From: Methanobacterium sp.
GTDB lineage: Archaea > Methanobacteriota > Methanobacteria > Methanobacteriales > Methanobacteriaceae
Assembly: GCA_019084405.1 (NCBI GenBank)
Contig: JAHRFX010000113.1
Span: 1 to 49,387, forward strand
Reading direction: 5' to 3'
DNA: 49,387 bases
The notes below the pieces were generated by a model. That model saw only the letters and a list, made by a program, of their open reading frames with translations, was not told the DNA's origin and did not search any database. The position numbers were made by a program, and so were the translations under genes. Below are positions 17,292-27,075 of this stretch, piece after piece (position 1 is the stretch's first letter; each line of letters starts with the position of its first letter).

Positions 17292-17936
17292 ATGATTATG
17301 AAAAATAATAATTTAAAAACAGTGGGGATGGAAAAAGGACAACTATATGAAACCATTATTTCCTCCCTCAGTGCAAATGGTAGGAAAAATGCAGCCCCGA
17401 TAGGGGTTCTATGTAAAAGTGAAGAGGAAGTAGCAGTATACATTTATCAGGGGAGCCACACCCATAAAAATATATCTAATTCCGATTATTTTGTGGTAAA
17501 CTTGACCACAAACCCCTTATTATTAACAGAATGCACCCTGGGGGATATTCCAGCAGATTATTTCTATGAATTTAAAGGAAATCCTGTTTTAAAAGAAAAT
17601 GATGCCTTTTTCATTTCCAGGGTTATTAAGAAAAAAGAGCTGGTTCATGAAAATGAATTAGGTTCTTCCCCCATGACTGTGTTCACCGCAAAGGTAGAAG
17701 AAATAGTGAAAAATGAGGACGTCGTACGACCTTTAAATAGGGGGATTTATGCAGTGATTGAATCATTAATACATTTTACCCGATTAGAAATAGGGGATTT
17801 TGAAACACGCCAAAATATTTATCTTAAAATAAAGGAAATGGATAGAGTAGCCCGTAGAGTAGGTAGTGCCAGTGAAAAAAAAGCCCTGCAGGAAATACTG
17901 GAGGCTGTACATGAAAAATATAAGGATCTGGAATGA
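17292..17936 (+). CDS. DUF447-family protein (flavin-reductase-like split barrel)
   Basis: A protein of about 214 residues belonging to DUF447, an archaeal family whose structures show an FMN-binding split-barrel. Recognisable segments are QLYETIISSLSANGRKNAAPIG, followed by DYFVVNLTTNPLLL and LNRGIYAVIESLIHFTRL. It may bind a flavin or F420; no reaction is established. Several starts are possible: ATG at 17292 (GGA 5 bases upstream), ATG at 17298, or ATG at 17328 immediately before EKGQLYE. I used 17292, one base after the natural stop of the DUF2124 gene, which suggests an operon. The C-terminus is helical and charged. Confidence 0.82.
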   Translation: MIMKNNNLKTVGMEKGQLYETIISSLSANGRKNAAPIGVLCKSEEEVAVYIYQGSHTHKNISNSDYFVVNLTTNPLLLTECTLGDIPADYFYEFKGNPVLKENDAFFISRVIKKKELVHENELGSSPMTVFTAKVEEIVKNEDVVRPLNRGIYAVIESLIHFTRLEIGDFETRQNIYLKIKEMDRVARRVGSASEKKALQEILEAVHEKYKDLE

Positions 17937-17956
17937 AATAAAAATTATAAAAATTT

Positions 17957-19591
17957 TCAGGAAATAATCTCTTTTATTACATCCACCAGCTGGAATTTAT
18001 TCCCATCAAAGAGGCCCTGGTCACTAATTTTTAGTTCAGGAATAACCAGTAAAGCCAAAAAAGACATGGTCATAAAAGGAGATTCCAAAATACACCCCAT
18101 AACTTTAACCATACCATGAAGTTCTTTTAGCTGAAAAATAGCTGTTGAAGCTGGTTGGTTGGTCATTAATCCTGCTATAGGGAGTGCAAATAATTTTTCA
18201 GATTCCTTTGAAATTGCAACCAGACCTCCGCCATTTTTTCTAATTAATTCCACCCCGCGTGCCATGTAATCTCCATGGCTTCCCACCACCACAATATTGT
18301 GGGAATCATGGGCCACGCTAGATGCCAGAGCTCCCTCTTTTATTCCAAATCCCTTAACAAATGCATTGGACATGTTATTTCCCCCATACCTTTCTATCAA
18401 GGAAATTTTCACCACATCTGATGGTATGTCCGGCTTTATTATACCATCTTTAATTGCTAGATCCGCCTGGGACTCCTGAGTTATTATCTGGCCATCTTCC
18501 ACCTTGATAACCCGGACCCTGACCTTAGACCCTTGGGAAAAAATATTAAAATCAGATGGTTTTTTTCGGGTAAAATGAAAGCTGCTTTTTAAAGGGGTTG
18601 AGTTGGCCTTAAATAATGCTTTTCCATTTCTAGCCACCAGTTTCCCTCCAATATATACTTCCTGAACATTGAAGTTCTCCAGATTATCCACTTTAATAAA
18701 ATCTGCCAGTTTTCCTGGACTTATAGCACCCATAGGTAGGGAGTAATGATTTGCAGGGTTTAAAGTAGTCATCTGTATAGCTTTAAAGGGATCCATTCCC
18801 AGTTTTATTGATTTTTTTATCAATATATCCATATGTCCTTTTAGTAAATCTTCCAGGTCTTTATCATCAGTTACTAAGAATTCTCCTCCTACCTTCCACA
18901 GTGATTCCAGGTTTTGAGCAGATGAACCCTCCCGGAGCATGATTTTCATTCCCAGTTCTTTTTTTTCCCGTGCTTCTTCCAGAGTACTGCATTCATGGTC
19001 TGTACTTATACCTGCGGAGGTATACTTGCATAGATCTACTCCAGATAGGAGTGGTGCATGTCCATCAACAGGTTTATTGTGTTTATGGGCGATTTCAATC
19101 TTTTTTAAAACTTCGGGATCATCATTAATCACCCCCGGGAAATTCATCATCTCACCTAAAGCCACTATCTCATCTTTTTGCATTAAAGCTTCTATTTTCT
19201 GGGGAGATATTGTTGCACCTGATGTTTCAAAGGGTGTGGCAGGCACACATGAAGGCGCAGTATAGAAAAACCTTAAGGGCACCCTGGACGAATCCCCAAT
19301 CAGGTAATCTATACCCTCTATTCCCATTACATTGGCAATCTCATGAGGGTCAGCCACCACTCCCACCGTACCATGGGGTACAACAGCCTGAGCAAAAAAA
19401 GCAGGGGTTAGCATGGAACTTTCAATATGTATGTGGGCATCAATTAATCCTGGGATGATTATCCCTTCAAAATCACCTTTTATCCTATTTACACAGCTTA
19501 TAATACCCGACTCTATTTTAATTTCTGCAGGATAAATCTCCCGGGTAAATACATTCAAAATATTTCCTTTAAGCAATGCTATGGCCCCCAT
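17957..19591 (-). CDS. ade: adenine deaminase
   Basis: Deaminates adenine to hypoxanthine in purine salvage. The 544-residue amidohydrolase has the metal-binding PGLIDAHIHIESSM (about 45-58), VADPHEIANVMG, GHAPLLSG and the C-terminal VAHDSHNIVVVG and ESPFMTMSFLALLVIPELK segments diagnostic of the adenine deaminase (COG1001) family. Length is normal. The ATG at 19591 has no good binding site; a TTG five codons later follows GGGGGCC and could be the real start. Transcribed alone, away from the DUF447 gene (convergent, 20 bases apart). Confidence 0.93.
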   Translation of the reverse strand: MGAIALLKGNILNVFTREIYPAEIKIESGIISCVNRIKGDFEGIIIPGLIDAHIHIESSMLTPAFFAQAVVPHGTVGVVADPHEIANVMGIEGIDYLIGDSSRVPLRFFYTAPSCVPATPFETSGATISPQKIEALMQKDEIVALGEMMNFPGVINDDPEVLKKIEIAHKHNKPVDGHAPLLSGVDLCKYTSAGISTDHECSTLEEAREKKELGMKIMLREGSSAQNLESLWKVGGEFLVTDDKDLEDLLKGHMDILIKKSIKLGMDPFKAIQMTTLNPANHYSLPMGAISPGKLADFIKVDNLENFNVQEVYIGGKLVARNGKALFKANSTPLKSSFHFTRKKPSDFNIFSQGSKVRVRVIKVEDGQIITQESQADLAIKDGIIKPDIPSDVVKISLIERYGGNNMSNAFVKGFGIKEGALASSVAHDSHNIVVVGSHGDYMARGVELIRKNGGGLVAISKESEKLFALPIAGLMTNQPASTAIFQLKELHGMVKVMGCILESPFMTMSFLALLVIPELKISDQGLFDGNKFQLVDVIKEIIS

Positions 19592-19898
19592 TTTTTAGAT
19601 AAAACTAATAAAGTTTTTTTTAATTTTATTCTTAAGAGATGATTAGTTTAATTAAATATTTAATTTTTAATTCCAGAGAAGTATTAAAAAATAATCCGTA
19701 AATTAATAGGATTCCTGGTAAATAAATATTATTAACTGAAGCCCCTTTATTCAGTCTGATTTAATAAATTAATAATCAAAGAATGAAGGATAGTGGGGAA
19801 ACTTATTTCAGGTACAGAATTTCCAGTAGAAAAGAAGTCTAATAACAAAATAAGAAATAAAATGGAAATATAAAATTCCAAAAATTAATGCTTTGGAT
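19592..19898. other. 307-base intergenic region
   Basis: Lies between two minus-strand genes. I see no open frame or RNA. It holds the promoter of the adenine deaminase gene; T-rich stretches occur near its start. A small inverted repeat, CTGAA (19736-19740) and TTCAG (19750-19754), is the only dyad I noticed. Confidence 0.45.
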
Positions 19899-21122
19899 TT
19901 ATTTGTCGGCTTTTAATTGATTATAAAGAATAGGTAAAAATGCCCCTACATCTGTAACTATGCTTACTACCTGGGCACTTCCCCTATCTGCCAGTTTGGT
20001 AACTGTAGCCGGATTAATATCAACACATATACTTTTAACCTGGGAAGGTAGTATATTGCCGGTGGCGATGGAGTGCAGCATGGTTGCAATCATGATGACC
20101 ATATCCACCTCCTGTGCATATTTTCGCATGGCGTCCTGGGCCTCTATGACATCAGTTATGACATCCGGCAGTGGACCATCATCACGAATAGAACCTGCTA
20201 AAACAAAAGGGATATCATTTTTAACACATTCATACATAATCCCCTCTTTTAAGACCCCTTTTTCCACTGCTTCCTTGATGGAACCTGCTTTATTAATTTC
20301 ATTAATAGCATTGATATGGTGACGGTGTCCCCGGGCCACCGCCTCACCACTTTTTACACATATCCCTAGAGAAGTTCCTAAAAGAGAATTTTCTATATCA
20401 TGAGTGGCCAGAGCATTTCCAGCAAATATAACATCTATATATCCTTCTCTTATCATTTCAGACATTATAGGAGCGGATCCAGTGTGTACAATTGCCGGGC
20501 CGCCTACAATAGCAATTTTTCCACCTTTTCCTTTAATTTCTTTAATTTCAGTGGCAATTTTATTTATAATAGACATGATGGGTTTTTCTGAAGATACATC
20601 GCTTCCCATGAATTCAAAAACACCTTTTTTGCCTCGGGGCCTTTCTGGAGGAGATACCCTGATACCCTCTCTTCCTACCACAATCATTTCACCTTTTTTT
20701 ATACGACCAATAGGTCGACAATAGGCTTTTTGATTTTGAGTATCCACCACTATCATACAATCCATTTCAATATCCTCCACCACTAACCATTCGCCCCGGT
20801 ATCGTATATGGGTGGTGTGATTGGTAGTAGAATAAAATTCAGAAGGCACTACTCTGTCTTTTTCTGATTCTTTTAACTGGGCATCTTTAATTTCAGCAAT
20901 AGATGCCCCAATTTCACTGAGTTCATCCAGTATTTCATTTAAAAGATCCAGGCTCTCTGCTGAAACCACTATCCTGGCGTTACTAATGTCAGTCTTCCTT
21001 TTCCCAATCTTAAATTCTATTATTTTAAAGTCGCCCCCCATATCCATGATTATATCCAGTGTTCGGGGAAGCATAAGACTATCAATAATATGTCCTGAAA
21101 GTTCTACTTCTCTTGTGTTCAT
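19899..21122 (-). CDS. LOR/SDH-domain protein, archaeal ornithine cyclodeaminase-like (TIGR00300 type)
   Basis: A 407-residue protein. The N-terminal domain (about 1-125) is the LOR/SDH bifunctional-enzyme conserved domain (HIIDSLMLPRTLDIIMDMGG, SAESLDLLNEILDEL), and the C-terminal part carries a Rossmann-like nucleotide site (KIAIVGGPAIVHTGSAPIM, DVIFAGNALATHD). Homologues have been annotated as unknown TIGR00300 proteins; a Methanococcus member has been reported to convert ornithine to proline (my recollection, not checked). That activity would fit the arginine/polyamine genes upstream on the same strand. GAGGG precedes the ATG. It is 270 bases downstream of speB, so cotranscription is uncertain. 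Confidence 0.8.
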   Translation of the reverse strand: MNTREVELSGHIIDSLMLPRTLDIIMDMGGDFKIIEFKIGKRKTDISNARIVVSAESLDLLNEILDELSEIGASIAEIKDAQLKESEKDRVVPSEFYSTTNHTTHIRYRGEWLVVEDIEMDCMIVVDTQNQKAYCRPIGRIKKGEMIVVGREGIRVSPPERPRGKKGVFEFMGSDVSSEKPIMSIINKIATEIKEIKGKGGKIAIVGGPAIVHTGSAPIMSEMIREGYIDVIFAGNALATHDIENSLLGTSLGICVKSGEAVARGHRHHINAINEINKAGSIKEAVEKGVLKEGIMYECVKNDIPFVLAGSIRDDGPLPDVITDVIEAQDAMRKYAQEVDMVIMIATMLHSIATGNILPSQVKSICVDINPATVTKLADRGSAQVVSIVTDVGAFLPILYNQLKADK

Positions 21123-21392
21123 TAAAAACCCTCGAAAACGTCCATAAATGCCATTTTTAAATTAAAGGAGTTAATTGCCTATTTTATTAATGTTAATGAT
21201 TTTAATTTATCTGGAATATATATTCTTATGTATGATCATATTAATTCTCAGAATCTTAAAAAACCTGGTTTTTTTAAATATGCCTTTCCTCCCTAATTTT
21301 CTTAAATTTTTATCATATTGAAATATTTAACTAGGGCCTGACCAGGGTAGCATTATAAGGGGCGTATAGAAAATTTAATTTTATTATCCTGA

Positions 21393-22310
21393 TTATCCCT
21401 GCAAACAGATAAAATCAAGTATTATTTTAGCAGCATTAACTGAAGTAAGATCACCAATCTTATCGGAAGCAGTTTCCACCACATCCAGAGCCACCACATT
21501 TTTCTTAGATAATATTAACATGAATTTTTCCATTTGATGTGATTTAATACCACAGGGAGTGGGATTTCCCACACTGGGTGCTTCCGAAGGATCAAAAACA
21601 TCCATGTCAATGGTAAGATATATGGGGCCATTAATTGAAGACAAAACTTCTTTGACATGGTTTATATCATCATTTATATTTGCAGCGGTGTAGTATTCTA
21701 TTCCCATTTCATCAACAAATTCCTTCTCCTCAAAAGAAGCAGAACGAACACCAAGCTGTATTATCCTGCGAGGATTTAATTCAGATATGCGCCTCATTAC
21801 TGTAGCATGGGAAAACTTTTCACCCATATAAGAATCAATCATATCCATATGGGCATCAAAATGGACCACCGTAACCTCATTAAAAATATTCTGAAGTTTC
21901 AAGGCCCGGGCCATAGCATAGCTTATAGAATGCTCACCTCCAATAAGTAGAGGCATTACATCTTTGGACAGAAGTTCAGAGATTGTTTCTTGAAGTTGAA
22001 TACATGTTTTTTTAAAGTTTCCATGAATTACTTCCACGTTTCCTAAATCAAAAAAAAGGGAATCAATAACACAATCCCAGGTTAAATTATATTTTTCAAA
22101 ATTATATGACGCTTCTCTAACTCCTGCTGGACCGAAACGAGCCCCAGGGAGATAAGTGGTGGTACCATCAAAGGGCACTCCCAATAAAGCAAAAGCAGGC
22201 CCCTGGTTTTTTTTATCTCCTGGTTTAGATCTTGAAGTAATTAAATTTTCAAAATCAGTTGCGTCCCGGGAAAAAGCAAATTTTGAAGGGTTATGAGTAT
22301 AAAATAGCAT
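21393..22310 (-). CDS. speB: agmatinase (SpeB, arginase superfamily)
   Basis: Hydrolyses agmatine to putrescine and urea. The 305-residue protein has the dinuclear manganese ligands of the ureohydrolase fold: GGEHS near residue 118, DAHMD near residue 150, and DMDVFDPSEAP near residue 229. Agmatinase is preferred to arginase because the genome neighbourhood includes pyruvoyl-dependent arginine decarboxylase and aIF5A, which needs a putrescine-derived hypusine. GAGGATATA precedes the ATG. It lies 27 bases downstream of the aIF5A gene in the same direction, so the two should be cotranscribed. Confidence 0.92.
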   Translation of the reverse strand: MLFYTHNPSKFAFSRDATDFENLITSRSKPGDKKNQGPAFALLGVPFDGTTTYLPGARFGPAGVREASYNFEKYNLTWDCVIDSLFFDLGNVEVIHGNFKKTCIQLQETISELLSKDVMPLLIGGEHSISYAMARALKLQNIFNEVTVVHFDAHMDMIDSYMGEKFSHATVMRRISELNPRRIIQLGVRSASFEEKEFVDEMGIEYYTAANINDDINHVKEVLSSINGPIYLTIDMDVFDPSEAPSVGNPTPCGIKSHQMEKFMLILSKKNVVALDVVETASDKIGDLTSVNAAKIILDFICLQG

Positions 22311-22337
22311 TATATCCTCATTTCCCGGTGATTATGA

Positions 22338-22730
22338 TTATCCTTTGGTTCTCATGAGTTTTTTATTACCCATGGCCAGGATATACTCTACTTCCACACC
22401 TTCTAACAGCGAATCCCTCAGGTCATCAGGTATAGGCACTTCAAAAGTCTCATAGGTTTCCAGGTCCATGAGCTGTACATCACTTCCCATTAAAGCCAGA
22501 ACCTGTCCTGTTCTTTTATCAATAATCGGTATATCTATTTTAGTATCCACAGGTTTTACAATACTTCTCTTTTGATTGTCAAATATACCAAGTGCTTCTA
22601 CTCTTGCTTTAGCAGAACCGTGTTTACCCGGCGATGATGTTGAAATACTGGTTATTTTAGATGCTTCACCATCAAGGATAACATATTTACCAACTTTTAG
22701 AGTTTTAACTTCTACCACTTTCTTCGACAT
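22338..22730 (-). CDS. eif5A: translation factor aIF5A (hypusine-containing)
   Basis: A 130-residue protein that promotes peptide-bond formation at difficult sequences and termination. The hypusination loop SSPGKHGSAKARVE places the modified lysine at Lys36. The N-terminal SH3-like and C-terminal OB-fold domains are both present, and length is normal for archaea. The start has a very strong AGGAGG. It is the first gene of a pair with speB, directly coupling the modified factor to polyamine supply. Deoxyhypusine synthase itself is not in the window. A dyad at 22820-22841 overlaps a TATA-like element upstream. Confidence 0.96.
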   Translation of the reverse strand: MSKKVVEVKTLKVGKYVILDGEASKITSISTSSPGKHGSAKARVEALGIFDNQKRSIVKPVDTKIDIPIIDKRTGQVLALMGSDVQLMDLETYETFEVPIPDDLRDSLLEGVEVEYILAMGNKKLMRTKG

Positions 22731-23162
22731 TATTATTTCCTCCTAATGATATGATACATTTACAACCTATAGAAATTTAATTAGCCATTTTGCAGACTTA
22801 AAACGATAATTATTAAAAATTGTTTGATATAAATCAAGCAAAATATATAATAATTTTATTTAATAATTAAATCATGTTAATAAATTCTAGTAAAAGATCA
22901 TTATATAATTAAATTGATATCATCTTAAGTCAGATAGTACCAGACTATTTATCAGTAATTAAATAGTAATTAAACCAGCATATAAACTTTAATATTTTGT
23001 TAAAACAATCCTTAAATAATTGATTATCCCTTAATAATTTAGATTCCTTAGAATTATAATTTTTAAGACACTTATTTAGAATAAAATATTAAATTATCCG
23101 ATTAAATAATTTATTTGAATAAAAAACAGAAATATTATACTTAAAAAATTTTAGTGATTACT
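22731..23162. other. 432-base divergent region between aIF5A and pdaD
   Basis: No gene or recognisable RNA. It must contain the promoters for aIF5A-speB (minus) and pdaD (plus). The notable element is an imperfect inverted repeat at 22820-22841 (TTGTTTGAT and ATCAAGCAA, one mismatch, 4-base spacer); on the minus strand its centre reads GATTTATATC, TATA-like. A TATA-like AATATTATAC near 23131-23140 precedes pdaD. Confidence 0.5.
22820..22841 (-). promoter_or_regulatory. dyad overlapping a TATA-like element upstream of aIF5A
   Basis: Arms TTGTTTGAT (22820-22828) and ATCAAGCAA (22833-22841) are complementary at 8 of 9 positions. The minus strand reads TTTATAT across the centre, about 90 bases before the aIF5A start. 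If used as the TATA box, a bound repressor would block TBP. This is inference; no regulator is identified. Confidence 0.35.
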
Positions 23163-23609
23163 ATGAAGGTCGCAATAACTTCCGGAACTGCTGAAGGACC
23201 AACCAAATTGAATGCTTTTGATAATGCCCTTTTAAATGCAGGGATTGGGGATGTAAACCTTATAAAAGTTTCCAGCATCATACCCCGCCATGCTAAAATT
23301 GTGGAACTTCCTGAATTAACCCCGGGAGACATGATAAACTGTGTTCTTTCACATGTTAGTTCTGATAATAAAGGAGACATTATTTCAGCAGCCATAGCCG
23401 TTGCTACATCTTCTGATTTTGGCTGTGTGGTGGAACATAGTGGAGTGAATGAAGATCCATCTAAAATTAGAGCAGAGGCCATATCCATGGTAAAATACAT
23501 GATGGATGTTAGAGATAAAGCAATAAAGGAATTAGTAGTAGAAGAAATAAATCATAAAGTGGAAAAATGGGGTAGTGCGATGGCTGCTTTAGTTTATTTA
23601 GGTGATTAA
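23163..23609 (+). CDS. pdaD: pyruvoyl-dependent arginine decarboxylase
   Basis: Decarboxylates arginine to agmatine. A proenzyme of 148 residues that self-cleaves between the paired serines in KVSSIIP (Ser37-Ser38), turning the second serine into the catalytic pyruvoyl group. Other family features are TSGTAEGPTKLNAFDNAL at the N-terminus, GDIISAAIAVA, and VVEHSG with the catalytic glutamate. The ATG at 23163 is preceded by GTGAT; a GTG at 23154 overlaps that site and is unlikely to be the start. It is divergent from aIF5A-speB, and its product agmatine is the SpeB substrate. Confidence 0.94.
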   Translation: MKVAITSGTAEGPTKLNAFDNALLNAGIGDVNLIKVSSIIPRHAKIVELPELTPGDMINCVLSHVSSDNKGDIISAAIAVATSSDFGCVVEHSGVNEDPSKIRAEAISMVKYMMDVRDKAIKELVVEEINHKVEKWGSAMAALVYLGD

Positions 23610-23668
23610 AAGGAGTTATATAACCATCATGAAAAATTGTAGAGTAGTTACAGGCAGGTGCTGAATTT

Positions 23669-24543
23669 ATGGATGAAGCTGAATCAATTTTCTGGAGAAG
23701 TGTGGCCCTAAAAATCACCCAACAGGTTGAAAAAGCAATTTCTCAATTAATTGGAAAAAAAGAAGCCGGTGAAGTTATTAAAATGGGGGCCGATGGAACC
23801 CCTACAAAATTGATTGACCTGGTGGCAGAAAACGAAGTAATTTCAGTGCTAGAAGGCGTTTCCCGGCAGGTTTTACTGATAAGTGAAGAAATTGGAGAAC
23901 TGAAAATAGGAAATGAAATAGAATCAACATCTGGTGGAAATGGAATAATTAATCCTGATTCTAAAATTGTTTTTGTGGTAGATCCTCTTGATGGTACCAG
24001 TAATGCCGTAAAAAATATACCTGCATTTGGGATATCAATAGCAGTTGCAGAATGCTCCTTTAAAAATGATTCCCCCCACTTAAATAACGTTCAGATGGGA
24101 TTTGTGAAAAATTTTGCCACAGGAGATTTTTTTGAGGCTTTAAAGGGTAAAGGTGCTTTTTTGAATGGTGAGAAGATCCATCCATCTTCCCTGAGTGAGT
24201 TAAGTAGTTCCTGCCTGGGAATATTCATCTATGGGAACAGTGTGGATATGATTAACAATCTCTCTCAGCAGATTAGAAGAATGCGAATCCTGGGATCTGT
24301 GGCCATTGAACTTTGTTATGTGGCCAATGGTGCCTACGATGCTTTTGTTGATATTCGAAATAATTTAAGGGTAATCGATATTGCTGCTTCCCAGCTCATT
24401 ATAAGTGAAGCAGGTGGAGAAGTAAGTGACTATGAAGGAATACCTCTAAATAGTATACTAAAAATAAATGAAAGAACTTCTATCGTTGCTGCAGGAAATA
24501 AAAAATTACATGGTGAACTTATAAAAACTATGGAGGTTATTTA

Positions 24544-24544
<1 letters not shown>
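23669..24544 (+). CDS. suhB: bifunctional fructose-1,6-bisphosphatase / inositol monophosphatase
   Basis: A 291-residue archaeal type IV FBPase/IMPase. Metal-binding motifs are SEEIGE (about 72-77), DPLDGTSNAV with Asp105 and Asp108, and RVIDIAASQLIISEAGGEVSD near the C-terminus. In archaea such enzymes work in gluconeogenesis and in making inositol for phospholipids or solutes. The stop overlaps the nadK start by one base (TAATG). A fusion of a similar phosphatase with NAD kinase exists in some archaea, so the tight junction is meaningful. It starts 59 bases after pdaD, whose transcript may read through. The ATG is preceded by GGTG about 10 bases upstream. Confidence 0.9.
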
Positions 24545-25383
<839 letters not shown>

Positions 25384-25429
25384 AAGGATTAAATTTTTTT
25401 TTAAAATTTTTTTTAATTCTGGTGTCAAA

Positions 25430-26776
25430 ATGAATGCCCTAGTTATAGACCTTACCCATGGTGGATTTAAAATAGCCCTGGAACTATTAGAAACAAAATA
25501 TGAAAATATATGGGCCTGGGATATTTACCACAGCCTTAATGACACCCAAAAAAACCTTTTAGAATCAAAGGGAATTAAATTAACCAGTGAAATACCATTA
25601 GTTGATAATCTGGATATAATTGCACCGGTACATTGCCCTCTGGATATAGAAATAGACCTCACACATCATGCCGCTGTAAAGTATATCCTGGAAGATTGGA
25701 AAAAAATTGAAATACCGGTTATTGAGGTAACAGGAGTTAAAGGGAAAAGCAGTGTGGTGGGAATACTCAAAGAAATTTTTATTTTCCGTAAACCTTTAGT
25801 TCTATCCAGTTTAGGGGCGGAGTATTTAGAAAATAAATCTGTTATTAATTTAAAAAAGAATATCAGTATAACCCCTGCCAGTATCATAGATACTATACAG
25901 TTAGCTAAAAATTATGAATATGATATTTGTATATTTGAAACATCCCTGGGAGGTACTGGTTTAGCCGATGTGGGAATATTAACCAATGTGGTGGAGGACT
26001 ATGTTATTGCCCAGGGTAAGAGTAAAGCCAGTACAGCAAAAAGTCAGATATTTAAAAGTCAGATTATCTGCTGTGAAAAAGAGACATTAGACCAGTATTA
26101 TTCCCATCTAAATGAGAACATCGTTTCCCGCATTAATAGTTACAGTTTAAAAAATCCAGATGCTAAGGTGAATGTTTTAAATGTGAAATACGGACTGGAT
26201 AAAACTTTTATAGAGGTAGATGTTAAAAATTTAAAAACAATAAGTGGAAAAACCAGGAACACCCGGTTACATATTGAAACATTTGCCCCGGCTCCCCATC
26301 ACGTCAGTAATGTTTTAGCTGCTCTTAGTGCTGCTTTAAGCCTTGATGTAGATATAAATGATTTATTAGTAGGACTTAGCAGGTTTAAAGGAGTTAAAGG
26401 TCGCACTTCACTAAAAAAAGAAGGTGATATTACTATTATAGAGGAGGTTAATCCGGGAATAAATGTCAAGGCCCTGGAAAAAACAATTAAAATGGCTCAA
26501 TCCATGGAAAACTCCATTGTAATTTTAGGAGGGGAATATGGAATCACCTGTGAAGAAATTGATGAATTAGAAGCTGCTAAGCTTTTGAATAGTTTTAAAA
26601 TGCATATTCCCTTAATTTTAACCGACCAGTTAGGAAGGGGCATATTGAAAAAAATGGAATCTCCCTCAATTTTTATTGAAAATCCTCAGGAAGCCTTAAA
26701 TTATGCTATTAAAAATGGTGCTAGAAAAATTGTTTTTATCTATCGCTCCAATTATTCCAATTTAAAAAAAAGATAG
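25430..26776 (+). CDS. cfbE: coenzyme F430 synthase (CfbE, Mur-ligase family)
   Basis: Completes coenzyme F430, the nickel tetrapyrrole of methyl-coenzyme M reductase, by ATP-dependent ring closure of the propionate side chain. The 448-residue protein has the MurD-like ATP-binding loop TGVKGKSS (101-108), the central segment CIFETSLGGTGLADVGILTN, the APHHVSNVLAA segment, and a ligase C-terminal domain from about 330. The N-terminus MNALVIDLTHGG is typical of the CfbE group. The ATG at 25430 follows GGTG with 6 bases spacing; a TTG- or ATG-type extension to 25367 would overlap nadK and is unlikely. No other cfb gene is in the window. hemC, which makes the tetrapyrrole precursor, is the next gene. 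Confidence 0.88.
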   Translation: MNALVIDLTHGGFKIALELLETKYENIWAWDIYHSLNDTQKNLLESKGIKLTSEIPLVDNLDIIAPVHCPLDIEIDLTHHAAVKYILEDWKKIEIPVIEVTGVKGKSSVVGILKEIFIFRKPLVLSSLGAEYLENKSVINLKKNISITPASIIDTIQLAKNYEYDICIFETSLGGTGLADVGILTNVVEDYVIAQGKSKASTAKSQIFKSQIICCEKETLDQYYSHLNENIVSRINSYSLKNPDAKVNVLNVKYGLDKTFIEVDVKNLKTISGKTRNTRLHIETFAPAPHHVSNVLAALSAALSLDVDINDLLVGLSRFKGVKGRTSLKKEGDITIIEEVNPGINVKALEKTIKMAQSMENSIVILGGEYGITCEEIDELEAAKLLNSFKMHIPLILTDQLGRGILKKMESPSIFIENPQEALNYAIKNGARKIVFIYRSNYSNLKKR

Positions 26777-27075
26777 CTTCTCCATTTTATCCTGGACAAA
26801 AATAAATTCCATTCCCCCCTCGAGTTAAGGGTGATATAGTTTAGGACATATAATGGATTATAAAATAAACCTTTATGTTTTATACCGGGACCAAGTTATA
26901 TAGATATGAAAATTTATAGTTTTATAAAGTTTTGATGGAAATAATAATTAACTTTTAAAAAAAAATTAAATTTTAATAAAAATAACTAAATTGATTAAAT
27001 TAACAACAACTAAATATAATTTTAAATTTTGATTTAATTACTAACTTAAAAACATTTATCTTCGGAGATGATTAT
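26777..27075. other. 299-base gap between cfbE and hemC
   Basis: No gene. An AT-rich hairpin lies at 26859-26884: TATAAAATAAA, a two-base loop, then TTTA and TTTTATA with a TG bulge; it may end the cfbE transcript, about 85 bases after the stop. The rest is low-complexity and should include the hemC promoter. Confidence 0.4.

Noticed and set aside
18939..19265. Open frames antisense to the adenine deaminase gene
   Set aside because: They lie wholly inside a strongly conserved gene and encode no family I can recognise.
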